From Phormidium willei BDU 130791 (lineage in GTDB: Bacteria > Cyanobacteriota > Cyanobacteriia > Cyanobacteriales > Geitlerinemataceae), in the NCBI GenBank assembly GCA_001637315.1, contig LSZA01000028.1, forward strand, positions 1 through 40,296: a DNA stretch of 40,296 nt. Direction: 5' to 3'. Below the pieces are notes generated by a model. It made no database searches, was not told the origin of the DNA, and saw only the letters and a list, made by a program, of their open reading frames with translations. The position numbers were made by a program, and so were the translations under genes. Positions 8,543-16,694 of this stretch are shown here, in pieces (the first letter of the stretch is position 1; the number at the start of each line of letters is the position of its first letter).

Positions 8543-8561
8543 TCTCCAAGGGGGTTGAGAG

Positions 8562-9431
8562 ATGATACCCAACTCCTTTACCTCCTCCGTGGCCCAGCCT
8601 CTCTCGGCAGTTGTCGGGACTTGGGTGGTGATGAGCGCTCCGGCCCTGGCCCTAGAGATGCGAGTGTCACCCGAACAACCCCAGTTGGGGGAAACCCTCT
8701 CGGTGTTAATTGAAAGCGACGCTCCTCAGGCTCCCACCGTGACGGCTCGCGGACGCAGTTATCAAACCTTTTCCGTTGGAGAGAATCGCTACCGGGCCTT
8801 TATCCCAACCACTCCCCTTGACTCTCCGGGGCCATTCCCCATCAGTGCCAGTTCTGGGAACCAACGTCAAAGCCAAACTGTTTCTCTAGGCGATCGCCGT
8901 TTCACCATTCAAGAAATTTGGCTCTCGCCTTCGGTTAACGCTATTCAAGGCACGGATTACGAATTTGACCGCATGGATGCTTTCAAAGCCATTGTCACTC
9001 CTGAGCGGCTTTGGACTGGCTCTTTCCGTCATCCGAGTGACGGCTTCATCAGCACTCCCTATGGGGTTCGTCGCTACTATAACGGCGAGTGGGCCGAGAA
9101 TTATTACCATCGTGGTTTCGATTACGCCGCTCCCATGGGAGCGCCGGTTGTCGCCACGGCTCGCGGCCGAGTGTCTCTCGTCGGGACTGTCTCTCAAGGC
9201 TTTGAACTTCATGGCAATAGTGTCGGTCTTGACCATGGCCAAGGTGTGACCAGTATTTATATTCACCTCAGTGAGATCAATGTCCGCGAAGGCCAGATGG
9301 TTGAAGCCGGAGAGATTATCGGCCGCATTGGGAGTACCGGTATCTCAACTGGTCCTCATTTGCATTGGGGACTCTATGTGAATGGGGAATCCGTTGATCC
9401 GGCTCCCTGGTTAAACTTGGGGTTAAAATAA
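8562..9431 (+). CDS. Secreted M23-family metallopeptidase
   Basis: A 289-aa LytM-type peptidase acting on peptidoglycan in the periplasm. A signal-like N-terminus ends at SAPALA. The catalytic domain holds the zinc ligands HRGFDYAAPMGAPVVA (H...D) and GPHLHWGLYVNG (HxH), with GNSVGLDHGQGVTSIYIHL between them. The N-terminal ~140 residues look like an immunoglobulin-like stalk (PEQPQLGETLSVLIESDAPQ). AGGGGG precedes the ATG. The IscB element ends only ~12-20 bases upstream, so the native promoter may have been displaced and transcription may come from the element or hfq. All zinc ligands are present, so it is probably an active hydrolase. Confidence 0.9.
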   Translation: MIPNSFTSSVAQPLSAVVGTWVVMSAPALALEMRVSPEQPQLGETLSVLIESDAPQAPTVTARGRSYQTFSVGENRYRAFIPTTPLDSPGPFPISASSGNQRQSQTVSLGDRRFTIQEIWLSPSVNAIQGTDYEFDRMDAFKAIVTPERLWTGSFRHPSDGFISTPYGVRRYYNGEWAENYYHRGFDYAAPMGAPVVATARGRVSLVGTVSQGFELHGNSVGLDHGQGVTSIYIHLSEINVREGQMVEAGEIIGRIGSTGISTGPHLHWGLYVNGESVDPAPWLNLGLK

Positions 9432-9446
9432 TTCCCCGTAACGGTT

Positions 9447-9486
9447 CACTCACCTCGATGTTTGGCCTCGATGTTTGAGGTGAGTG
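9447..9486 (+). terminator. Inverted repeat after M23 gene
   Basis: CACTCACCTC (9447-9456) pairs perfectly with GAGGTGAGTG (9477-9486). The loop contains the 9-mer GATGTTTGG and the near-copy GATGTTTGA. There is no T-run, so it may stabilise the 3' end rather than terminate by itself. Confidence 0.45.
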
Positions 9487-9631
9487 GGAGGGAAATCACC
9501 GGAATCTCAGACTTGACCTGAGAAAAAACAGTATAATCTCAGGGTTTCAGTTAAATTTTCCTGTTTCAGATCTCTGACAGACGGTGTGGTGATCCATTGC
9601 ATCGATGTAGCAAGACGAACCGATAGCCGCT

Positions 9632-10189
9632 ATGAGCATTGTCAAAATTGTCGAACAGGCCCTCTCGGACGGGTACTTAACCCCCGTCATGGAAGCCGAA
9701 GTGGGACGTATTTGTAATACGGCCTCAGAATTGTCTATTGAAGAATATATGTCCCTCGATCGCTTAATGGGGGCGCTTCTTACGGGTGACGTTGTGGTTT
9801 TACCCCGTAAGCAGTTTATTAATGTTATGGAGGAGTTAGTCTTGTCGGAGGCAATTACGAAAGTTGCCGAAATTGAAGCCAGCACCGATCGCACCCTGGA
9901 TGTGGGCGATATTGCGGCCTATGCTCTCAATCGCCTCCCCCCCCTCTATGCCACCACGGAGGAAGGGGCCAATTTCCAGCGATCGCGGGCGCGAGAACAA
10001 CTCTCGGATCTGATTAGTAAACAGGTCACTGATGCGATTGAGCAAAGTTTGGCCCATCCTGAGTTTTTCCCGGAACGTCAACTCTTGGGGAAAACCAATC
10101 CGAAAGAGGTGTTATCTCAGGTGAGTATGCTGTTAGAGGCCTATGCTGAAAATTTTGAGGCTGAAGAACAACAAGCTAAGGACTTCTAG
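9632..10189 (+). CDS. ComFB-family protein (late competence development)
   Basis: A 185-aa soluble protein. Its centre (KQFINVMEELVLSEAITKVA ... DVGDIAAYALNRLPPLYATTEEG) is the ComFB pattern: a VxEE helix, then D(I/V)xAYALNRLPPLY. ComFB proteins in cyanobacteria have been described as cyclic-dinucleotide receptors linked to natural competence and type IV pili (from memory). A TATAAT at 9532-9537 lies ahead of the start. The stop codon falls inside the first unit of a triplicated 16-bp sequence, so the C-terminal residues were shaped by that duplication. It has no operon partner. Family assignment is fairly firm, the role is inferred. Confidence 0.8.
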   Translation: MSIVKIVEQALSDGYLTPVMEAEVGRICNTASELSIEEYMSLDRLMGALLTGDVVVLPRKQFINVMEELVLSEAITKVAEIEASTDRTLDVGDIAAYALNRLPPLYATTEEGANFQRSRAREQLSDLISKQVTDAIEQSLAHPEFFPERQLLGKTNPKEVLSQVSMLLEAYAENFEAEEQQAKDF

Positions 10190-10228
10190 GGGCCAAGACT
10201 TCTAGGGGCCAAGATTTCTAGGGGCCAA
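10181..10228. repeat. 16-bp unit in three tandem copies
   Basis: The unit GACTTCTAGGGGCCAA is at 10181-10196 and 10197-10212, and with one change at 10213-10228. The TAG in the first copy is the stop codon of the ComFB-family gene. Confidence 0.9.
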
Positions 10229-10260
10229 AATCAGGGCGATTTCCCTGAGGAGGCGATCGC

Positions 10261-11019
10261 TTAGGGACGGACAATCACTGGGGTTCCTGGCTCAACTTGC
10301 TCGTAAAGCTCACGAATATCCGAGTTAGACAGACGCAAGCAACCATGAGACACGGCGGCTCCAAGGTTTGACTCATCAGCAGTTCCGTGGAAGCCGATAT
10401 ACACCTGTCCATCGGTCCAAAAGCCAATCCAGCGATCGCCTAAGGGATTGGTTGGCCCTGGGGGAATCACCTCCCCCGTCAACGGATGCTCCCAGGCCGG
10501 ATTTTTTCGAGTTTCGATCACCTCAAAGACTCCGGTGGGGGTCTCCCAACCCTCTCGACCGACAGCCAGGGGATAGTGATGTTGTGGCTGTTGATCGTGG
10601 TACACCGACAGGGTTCGCTGACTCAGAGAGACTTCTAAGTACAAGTCTTCGGGGACTTGTTCCTCGCGAGTTGGCTCGGTTGACAACGTCGTTGAGGACA
10701 TTCGTGATGATGACTCGGAGATGAAGCGATCAAGGTTTTGCAGGTTGCTGGCCAACGAGACGCTAAACTCGGGAAAGCTTAGGTCTGAGCGGGTGGCGAT
10801 CGCCGAGGAAATGGACTCAACCAGCCCCTCAGCCGGCTCGTCAGGATTCCCGGCCGACTCATTAGCTGACTCATTGGCTGACTCATTGGCGGCGAGATCC
10901 TCAAAAGAAGGATTTGATGTTTGAGTCTCGGGACCGACAAACTCCAATACCAGCAAGATGGCAGCACCTAAAAAACAGAGTAGGGAAAAGGCCTGAGCGA
11001 TGGAAGGGGGCTGTCGCAT
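10261..11019 (-). CDS. Membrane-anchored L,D-transpeptidase (YkuD family)
   Basis: A 252-aa protein. An N-terminal hydrophobic anchor (about residues 8-27, AFSLLCFLGAAILLVLEFVG) places the rest in the periplasm. A spacer contains the tandem NESANESANESA. The YkuD domain fills residues ~125-252: LEVSLSQRTLSVYHD, YPLAVGREGWETPTGVFEV and the catalytic FHGT...SHGCLRLSN with the nucleophilic cysteine. Such enzymes cross-link peptidoglycan stem peptides or attach proteins. It is divergent from the AddB-like gene (180-base gap). The anchor and catalytic motif are intact. Confidence 0.92.
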   Translation of the reverse strand: MRQPPSIAQAFSLLCFLGAAILLVLEFVGPETQTSNPSFEDLAANESANESANESAGNPDEPAEGLVESISSAIATRSDLSFPEFSVSLASNLQNLDRFISESSSRMSSTTLSTEPTREEQVPEDLYLEVSLSQRTLSVYHDQQPQHHYPLAVGREGWETPTGVFEVIETRKNPAWEHPLTGEVIPPGPTNPLGDRWIGFWTDGQVYIGFHGTADESNLGAAVSHGCLRLSNSDIRELYEQVEPGTPVIVRP

Positions 11020-11199
11020 GGGGTGACGGGCGTTCGATTGAGAACTGACAAGACCCGCAAGTTTGGGGTTTAGTGAAGCGGCCTCGGAGCTTGAGGGCTA
11101 GGATTAACGATAACTGAGTCGAGCGCAAACGGCGACTCGAATGATTGAGTCCAATGGCCCAGTCCAGGGAGACGTCAGGAAGCAGCGGAGGTCAGGCGA

Positions 11200-13968
11200 A
11201 TGCGCATTATCAAAACCCACATCAAAACCCACATCAAAACCCACCATCAGACGCGATTCGAGTTTCAGGACCCGCGAGAGGCGATCGCCCCCAAAACTCA
11301 GGTCATTTGCGCTCATTCGTCCCTGGCCACAGCCCTCAATGTTCCCTACTGTTCCCTAGAGATGTTAGCCCGTCAACACTGTCAACAACAGGGTTGGCAG
11401 ATTCTCTCACCCCTGATGGCTCATCAACGGCGTTTAGCCGTCGTCCGCGAGCAAGTCCAGGAACAACGACGCGATCCAACCTGGACTCAACCCCAGCCCA
11501 ACGGGAGCCGCGAGGAAGACCTCAGCGCCCTAGAACGCCGCTTCTTGCCAGGGTTAACCAGTCTTTTGCGGTCTGACTTAGACTTGGCAGCTTTGGCGGC
11601 CATAACGCCCCATTCTTCGCCGCTCACGCTATTGTTGCACGTGACCCAGGCTTACTGCGATCGCCTCGAACGTGAGAAAAGCGTCGATCCAGCTCAAATT
11701 TATCCGCGAGCCGCCGGTCTACAACCAACGCCTCGGCCGCTCTGGGTTTGCGGCTATCCTGAATGGATTGATCGCCCAGGCCGGTTACGGTTTTTGAATG
11801 CGATCGCCGCCCCAGGAAGTTTCTTATTTCTGCCGAGTTCCCCGGAGTTAGATTTGCCCGGACAAGAGCAGGCGATCGCAGATTTGCAAGCTCTGGGTTG
11901 GACCCTAGAGACGAGTGAGGATGAGCCGTCCGCTTCAGCTCCCTCTAAGGCTTCCGCCTCTGCTATTTTCACCTCTACCCAGTCGTTGCCCGTTCATCAT
12001 CGGCCAGCGGAGTCCTATGTGAATCAAGAGGAGGAAGTCCGAGGGGTCTTGCGTCAGGTGAAGCGGCTCTTGCATCAGGGCGTCGCTTCCCAGGAGATGG
12101 CCCTGGTCACGTGGGATGTGGAAGGCTATGACCCCATGCTGCAAGATATCGCCTGGGAGTATGAGTTACCCATCGCCTGCGATCGCCCCCGTTCGTTGCT
12201 CAAAACCCCCCTGGGCGCTTGGCTGCAAGGGCTGGTCGCGGCGCTGCGATCGCGCTTTGACTTCGAGGCGACGGCGGCTCTGTTACGACATCCTCTAACG
12301 CCCACGGCCTCCCACATCATTGGCCCGATTGACTGGGGGCGAGTCCGCCGTCAGCATCCTCACACGGGCCAGGGTTGGCGGGACTGCGGGGCGCAGTTAA
12401 CGGCCCTAGAGGGATGGACGCGCGGCGATCGCTCCACCTGGATCGCCCGCTTGCAAGAGCTTCTGGAGTCTTGGCAGCTCGAACCACGTTGTCAGAGTCA
12501 TCCGAGCGATCGCTTGGCCTGGTCGTCTCTACAACAAGGCTTACAGCATCTGGCTCAAGCGAAACCTCAACGTCTGACCCTAGAACAGTTCACTCAGGAA
12601 CTACTTGACACTCTGTCTTGGCTGCGGGTGACGCCTGAGCCGTCTGAGGGGGCGATCGCGGTCCGGTCTCCTGAGGCGGTCTTGGGGGCGAGATATGGTT
12701 ATCTCTGGGTCTTGGGGGTCGCCGATGGGATGATTCCGTCTCCTCTCGGGTCTGATCCGCTCTTAGATCTATACCGCCGCAAACAGCTTCGGAGACAGGG
12801 GTTTGCCATTGAAACGGCGTTCACTCTAACGCAACGACAATTATTCGTGTTTCGCGATCTTTTCCGGGTGGCCGGGGAACTTTATCTCTCGTATCCTCGG
12901 CAAATTAAGGCGACTCCTCGGCAGCCGAGTCCTTATCTGGCTCGCTTTAACATTGCGGTACAAGCCGCTGATGATCCTGGGGCGATCGCCAGTTGGCAGG
13001 AACTACGTCAACGGGGGTTACGACAACAGGAATTACGACAACAGGGGTTACCAGAGGACCCGGTGTTGTCTCATGCGGCTCGCAGTTGGGCTATTGAATA
13101 CCGTCGTCATCAGGGTCGTCGCCAAAGCCAGGGGGGCGATCGCTTTCAGGGTCTGACGGAGATTCCCCTCGATCTCCAATCTCACTGTTTTAGCGCCTCT
13201 CAATTGACTCATTTGGGCCAATGTGGGTTTAAATGGTTGGCTGGGGATTTGCTCAAGATTCGGGAATTGGCTGAAGCGGAGACGGAGTTGTCGGGGCGGG
13301 TTCGGGGTAAGCTTTACCACAAAACCTTGGAATTGGCAACCCAAAAGGCCTTAGAGACGCGATCGCCGGATTGGCGTGAGGCTCTGTTGCAGCATTTAGA
13401 GGCCGCCTTTGAGGAAGCCGAAGCCTTGGAACAGTTACCGGAGTTAGCCGCCTGGGGAGCGCGACGGAAGGAGCATTTGCAACGATTGCACCGCACGGTT
13501 TCTCAAGCGTCTTTTCTCAGCGACGACAGCCAAATTGTGGCGACGGAACGGTCGTTTGAGGGAGAGTGGTATGGGTTTCGGGTGCGGGGACAGATCGATC
13601 GCCTCGATCACACCCCCAAGGGCCATGTTGTCATTGAGTATAAGAGCCGCTCAAGTCGGCCCACCCGTGCCAAGAGTGACCAGGGAAAGGCGGATTTAGA
13701 TGTCCAGCTTCCTCTCTATCAGGATCTCGTCGCACAACAACTTCAGGAGGAGAATCCCACGGAGTTGGCCTCAGTCGAGGCCTATTACTATTCTCTAACC
13801 AAAGGTCAACCCCTGGGGAAACGTAATAAGGTCGATCGCGCGGCTCTCGAACGGTTCAGCGATCGCCTCAAAACTTATCTCAAGCAAGGCGACTATCCTG
13901 TTGAACCGGATCATCAGCAGTCTGCGTGTCAGTATTGTCCTCATGATGTCATCTGTCGCAAGAGTTGA
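11200..13968 (+). CDS. AddB-like PD-(D/E)XK nuclease with Fe-S cluster cysteines
   Basis: A 922-aa protein resembling the AddB/RecB-exonuclease family, which works with a UvrD-type helicase on DNA double-strand ends. The N-terminal half looks helicase-derived but I see no Walker A. The C-terminal nuclease has HVVIEYKSRSS followed by DVQLPLYQDLVAQQL (about residues 800-850). A cysteine near 675 (LGQCGFKWL) and the terminal CQYCPHDVIC (Cx2Cx5C, about 910-919) match the four iron-sulfur ligands of AddB-type nucleases. GGAGG precedes ATG 11200. The N-terminus has a tandem IKTHIKTHIKTH, and residues near 605-620 another repeat (LRQQELRQQGL). The likely helicase partner lies at 26936-29278. Confidence 0.8.
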   Translation: MRIIKTHIKTHIKTHHQTRFEFQDPREAIAPKTQVICAHSSLATALNVPYCSLEMLARQHCQQQGWQILSPLMAHQRRLAVVREQVQEQRRDPTWTQPQPNGSREEDLSALERRFLPGLTSLLRSDLDLAALAAITPHSSPLTLLLHVTQAYCDRLEREKSVDPAQIYPRAAGLQPTPRPLWVCGYPEWIDRPGRLRFLNAIAAPGSFLFLPSSPELDLPGQEQAIADLQALGWTLETSEDEPSASAPSKASASAIFTSTQSLPVHHRPAESYVNQEEEVRGVLRQVKRLLHQGVASQEMALVTWDVEGYDPMLQDIAWEYELPIACDRPRSLLKTPLGAWLQGLVAALRSRFDFEATAALLRHPLTPTASHIIGPIDWGRVRRQHPHTGQGWRDCGAQLTALEGWTRGDRSTWIARLQELLESWQLEPRCQSHPSDRLAWSSLQQGLQHLAQAKPQRLTLEQFTQELLDTLSWLRVTPEPSEGAIAVRSPEAVLGARYGYLWVLGVADGMIPSPLGSDPLLDLYRRKQLRRQGFAIETAFTLTQRQLFVFRDLFRVAGELYLSYPRQIKATPRQPSPYLARFNIAVQAADDPGAIASWQELRQRGLRQQELRQQGLPEDPVLSHAARSWAIEYRRHQGRRQSQGGDRFQGLTEIPLDLQSHCFSASQLTHLGQCGFKWLAGDLLKIRELAEAETELSGRVRGKLYHKTLELATQKALETRSPDWREALLQHLEAAFEEAEALEQLPELAAWGARRKEHLQRLHRTVSQASFLSDDSQIVATERSFEGEWYGFRVRGQIDRLDHTPKGHVVIEYKSRSSRPTRAKSDQGKADLDVQLPLYQDLVAQQLQEENPTELASVEAYYYSLTKGQPLGKRNKVDRAALERFSDRLKTYLKQGDYPVEPDHQQSACQYCPHDVICRKS

Positions 13969-14022
13969 ACTGAGGATTACACTCACGCTTGCTAGGTCAG
14001 TGATGATATTTTTGTCGATATC

Positions 14023-14050
14023 TTGTCTTCTCGACCGGCTGCTATATAAT
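14023..14050 (+). promoter_or_regulatory. Sigma70-type promoter ahead of PPK2 gene
   Basis: TTGTCT (14023-14028) and TATAAT (14045-14050) are separated by 16 bases, about 50 bases upstream of the PPK2 start. Confidence 0.5.
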
Positions 14051-14102
14051 TGAGGCAATCGAGGCTATCACTATTGACTAATCTTGTCAATTTTTTGCAC
14101 CT

Positions 14103-15008
14103 ATGGGTAAAAAAAAGAAAAAAGATAAGGCGCATCAAAGCCTTATCAATACTGTTGAAGCGAAAACAGCAGAGGCCCAGACCGACGCTAACTTTCATGA
14201 TTCTATGACTTACCAACCCTCAAAGCCGACTAAAAAACTTCCTAAAAAAGTTTATAAATCTGAACTAAAGCGACTTCAAATTGAACTGGTTAAGTTACAA
14301 ACTTGGATTAAAGAAAAAGGCTTAAAAGTTGCCATTATTTTTGAAGGACGTGATGCCGCTGGTAAGGGGGGGACTATCAAGCGTATTACTGAATCCCTGA
14401 ACCCCCGTATTTGCCGCGTGGTGGCGTTGGGAACCCCGACGGAGCGGGAGAAAACCCAATGGTATTTCCAGCGCTATGTCCCCCATTTACCCGCCGCTGG
14501 TGAGATGGTGTTGTTCGATCGCAGTTGGTATAACCGGGCTGGGGTTGAACGGGTGATGGGTTTTTGTAGTGAAGAGGAGTATTGGGAGTTTCTACGCTCT
14601 TGCCCCGAGTTTGAATGTATGCTAGTGCGATCGGGAATAATCTTGATTAAATACTGGTTTTCGGTCAGTGATGAGGAGCAAGAGAAACGATTTCAAGCTC
14701 GCATTGATGATCCGACGAAACGCTGGAAACTGAGTCCGATGGACTTAAAAGCTCGGGAAAAATGGGTCGAATACTCGATCGCTAAAGATGAAATGTTTGC
14801 GCATACCGATATTAAGCGATCGCCCTGGTATGTTGTGGATGCTGATAACAAGAAACGCGCCCGTCTCAACTGTATTCATCACATCTTGACGATGATTCCC
14901 TATGAGGATCTGACCCCAGATCCCATTGAACTCCCCGAACGTCAAGAAGATATTGGCTATTTACGGCCGCCCAAGAGTAAGCAAACCTTTGTTCCGAATT
15001 ATTATTAA
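14103..15008 (+). CDS. ppk2: Polyphosphate kinase 2 family protein
   Basis: A 301-aa PPK2 enzyme, which transfers phosphate between polyphosphate and nucleotides. Walker A is FEGRDAAGKGGTIKRI (about residues 80-95), the lid and Walker B region is LFDRSWYNRAGVERVMGF (about 137-154), and the C-terminal RWKLSPMDLKAREKW and SPWYVVDADNKKRARLN are typical. The first ~45 residues are a lysine-rich extension (MGKKKKKDK), probably disordered. One-domain length and motifs point to the class I type, which usually makes nucleoside triphosphates from diphosphates. It is a single gene with its own promoter. Confidence 0.93.
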   Translation: MGKKKKKDKAHQSLINTVEAKTAEAQTDANFHDSMTYQPSKPTKKLPKKVYKSELKRLQIELVKLQTWIKEKGLKVAIIFEGRDAAGKGGTIKRITESLNPRICRVVALGTPTEREKTQWYFQRYVPHLPAAGEMVLFDRSWYNRAGVERVMGFCSEEEYWEFLRSCPEFECMLVRSGIILIKYWFSVSDEEQEKRFQARIDDPTKRWKLSPMDLKAREKWVEYSIAKDEMFAHTDIKRSPWYVVDADNKKRARLNCIHHILTMIPYEDLTPDPIELPERQEDIGYLRPPKSKQTFVPNYY

Positions 15009-15122
15009 GAGGCGATTAACATTAATTCACTGCCCCAGTTCAGTCCCTGAATCTAGGTGCGCCCGCCTTGACTTCTGCCGACTCCTCTGTCTTGACGTCT
15101 TGACAGGGGAGGTTGACTTGGG

Positions 15123-15437
15123 TTAACGTTCGTGTTGCTCTTGGACGGTGTGAAAGCTGGCAAACATATCGAAGAGGACGGCTACAAAGCTAAAAGAGAA
15201 GCCAAGCCAGAGTAGTCCCTGTAGGGGATGGCCTGTACCAAAAACCGCCAGAAACTCAAGCAGCCAATGTAACCCCGCATGACCGAGTTGGGTACAGAGT
15301 GGGATATAACTCATAACGAACAGGGCTAAAGCTCCTGCTGCAAAAACCAAACCCGGTAACATAAAGCTGAAGACCGTGGTTAGACACAAAGAGCGGAGTC
15401 GGGAGAGGTGAGTTGGGAGACAGAGGTTAGATAACAT
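15123..15437 (-). CDS. Small hypothetical membrane protein
   Basis: 104 aa from ATG 15437; a TTG at 15470 would add 11 residues. There are two or three hydrophobic segments (TTVFSFMLPGLVFAAGALALFV and LLWLGFSFSFVAVLFDMFASF) with a short polar C-terminus (HTVQEQHER). I do not recognise the family. It is divergent from the MlaE-type permease with a 129-base gap. No strong ribosome binding site is visible, but the membrane pattern and full-length frame favour a real gene. Confidence 0.55.
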   Translation of the reverse strand: MLSNLCLPTHLSRLRSLCLTTVFSFMLPGLVFAAGALALFVMSYIPLCTQLGHAGLHWLLEFLAVFGTGHPLQGLLWLGFSFSFVAVLFDMFASFHTVQEQHER

Positions 15438-15566
15438 GGGATGTAACTGCACAAGTAGGAAAATTGTCAAGGGCTATCGATCTCGAATGTTCTTACCTTA
15501 ATCGCGATCGCCGCCGAGATCCCAAAACTGTATAAATCTTAAATAAACCTAAAGAAACTTGGTATT

Positions 15567-16430
15567 TTGTGTAACGTTACCTTGCAGTGTGTTCGTTGTT
15601 GTTATCGTTTTGGCGCAGAACCCTTGTATAAGAAACTCATCCCAAGCAGCCTAGCCAAATGGGGCCAGCGTCTACTCGCCGCTATCCTCCTCGGTGGACA
15701 AGTGGTCATCCATCTCGTGATGGGGCTAGTCAGCGGTAAAATTCACCGCCGTAACACCATCGAACAGATGGCCTTCGTCGGCCCTCAATCCTTACTCATC
15801 AATACCATCACCGCTGGGTTCGTGGGGATGGTGTTTACGATTCAGGTGGCGCGGGAATTTCTCAACTTTGGGGCGGGTTCGGCGGTGGGAGGGGTTCTAG
15901 CCGTAGCCCTGGCCCGGGAGTTGTCACCGGTGTTGACGGCGGTGATTGTGGCCGGGCGAGTGGGGTCAGCGTTTGCGGCAGAAATCGGGACTATGCAAGT
16001 GACTGAACAGATTGACGCTCTCTATATCTTACGAACAGACCCTATCGACTATCTCGTTATTCCTCGGGTCATCGCCTGCTGTATCATGGTGCCAATTTTG
16101 ACCCTATTTTCCCTAATTATTGGCATGGCCGGCGGGTTACTCATTGCGACGAGTCAATATAGCATCGCTCAGTCGGTATTCCTCGAATCAGCTCGCAACT
16201 TTATGGGGGTGACCGACCTTCTCAATGCCACCATTAAAGGAGGGGTCTTTGGAGGATTGGTGGCTATTATCGGCTGTAGTTGGGGTCTAACCACTTCTGG
16301 AGGGGCGAAAGGAGTCGGAGAATCGACGACAACTGCTGTCGTGACAGCCCTGATGGCAATCTTTATTACGAACTTCTTTCTCTCCTGGGTCATGTTCCAA
16401 GGGATGGGAACGGCCTCGCTGACCTTATAG
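15567..16430 (+). CDS. MlaE-family lipid ABC transporter permease
   Basis: A 287-aa inner-membrane permease of the MlaE/YrbE family, which moves phospholipids between membranes with an MlaF ATPase and MlaD/MCE substrate-binding protein. Characteristic segments are VGPQSLLINTITAGFVGMVF, the coupling region ALARELSPVLTAVIVAGRVG followed by SAFAAEIGTM, VTEQIDALYILRTDPIDYLV and VFGGLVAIIGCSWG. No ATPase or MCE gene is adjacent, so the partners are elsewhere. The start is uncertain: there is no ATG before the conserved part, and TTG at 15567, 15582 or 15624 are candidates. An evolutionarily related protein functions in chloroplast envelope lipid import (TGD1). Confidence 0.88.
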   Translation: MCNVTLQCVRCCYRFGAEPLYKKLIPSSLAKWGQRLLAAILLGGQVVIHLVMGLVSGKIHRRNTIEQMAFVGPQSLLINTITAGFVGMVFTIQVAREFLNFGAGSAVGGVLAVALARELSPVLTAVIVAGRVGSAFAAEIGTMQVTEQIDALYILRTDPIDYLVIPRVIACCIMVPILTLFSLIIGMAGGLLIATSQYSIAQSVFLESARNFMGVTDLLNATIKGGVFGGLVAIIGCSWGLTTSGGAKGVGESTTTAVVTALMAIFITNFFLSWVMFQGMGTASLTL

Positions 16431-16475
16431 TAAGGGACAATTGATTGTGGACGCTTCTTTGGCCCCCTCGCCCCT

Positions 16476-16576
16476 CGTGTCATGGCTGAAGCCGTGACAC
16501 GCACTCTGGGCGGCTCTGCCGCCTGTACTCGGGAGGCAGAGCCTCCCCAAAGCCATGACTTGGCAGAGCCAAGTCA
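16476..16576. repeat. Cluster of four consecutive hairpins
   Basis: Four palindromes in 101 bases: 16476-16501 (arms CGTGTCA/TGACACG with inner GGCT/AGCC), 16509-16523 (GGCGG/CCGCC), 16531-16547 (GGGAGGC/GCCTCCC) and 16556-16576 (TGACTTGGC/GCCAAGTCA). Two of them share the GGCAGAGCC centre. It looks like a dispersed repeat of REP type. The rest of the 16431-16694 gap contains a triplicated AATTGTT near 16663-16683 and no gene. Confidence 0.8.
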
Positions 16577-16694
16577 CGAGGAAGGAGTCACGGGGAACGA
16601 CGAGGAACAATGGTTTGATTAGGGTCTAACTGGATTCCGTATCATTCAAATTATTCAGCGCAAATTGTTAATTGTTAATTGTTGATTTACACTG

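Larger units (their letters stand above)
6965..8550 (+). mobile_element. IscB/HEARO (IS200/IS605-like) element without transposase
   Basis: A unit made of a left hairpin (6977-7006), a structured non-coding RNA region, an intact iscB and a right hairpin (8513-8542). The two hairpins share 30 identical bases. Such subterminal hairpins mark the ends of single-strand IS200/IS605 elements, and IscB with HEARO RNA is an established mobile unit. No tyrosine (Y1) transposase is present, so movement would need TnpA in trans. A GTGA at 6961-6964 just before the left end fits a flank I recall for HEARO insertions. The exact ends are not proven. It sits between hfq and the M23 peptidase gene. Confidence 0.75.

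Noticed and set aside
9513..9537. TTGACC and TATAAT ahead of the ComFB-family gene as a sigma70 promoter
   Set aside because: The spacer is only 13 bases; the TATAAT may still act as a -10 with another upstream element.
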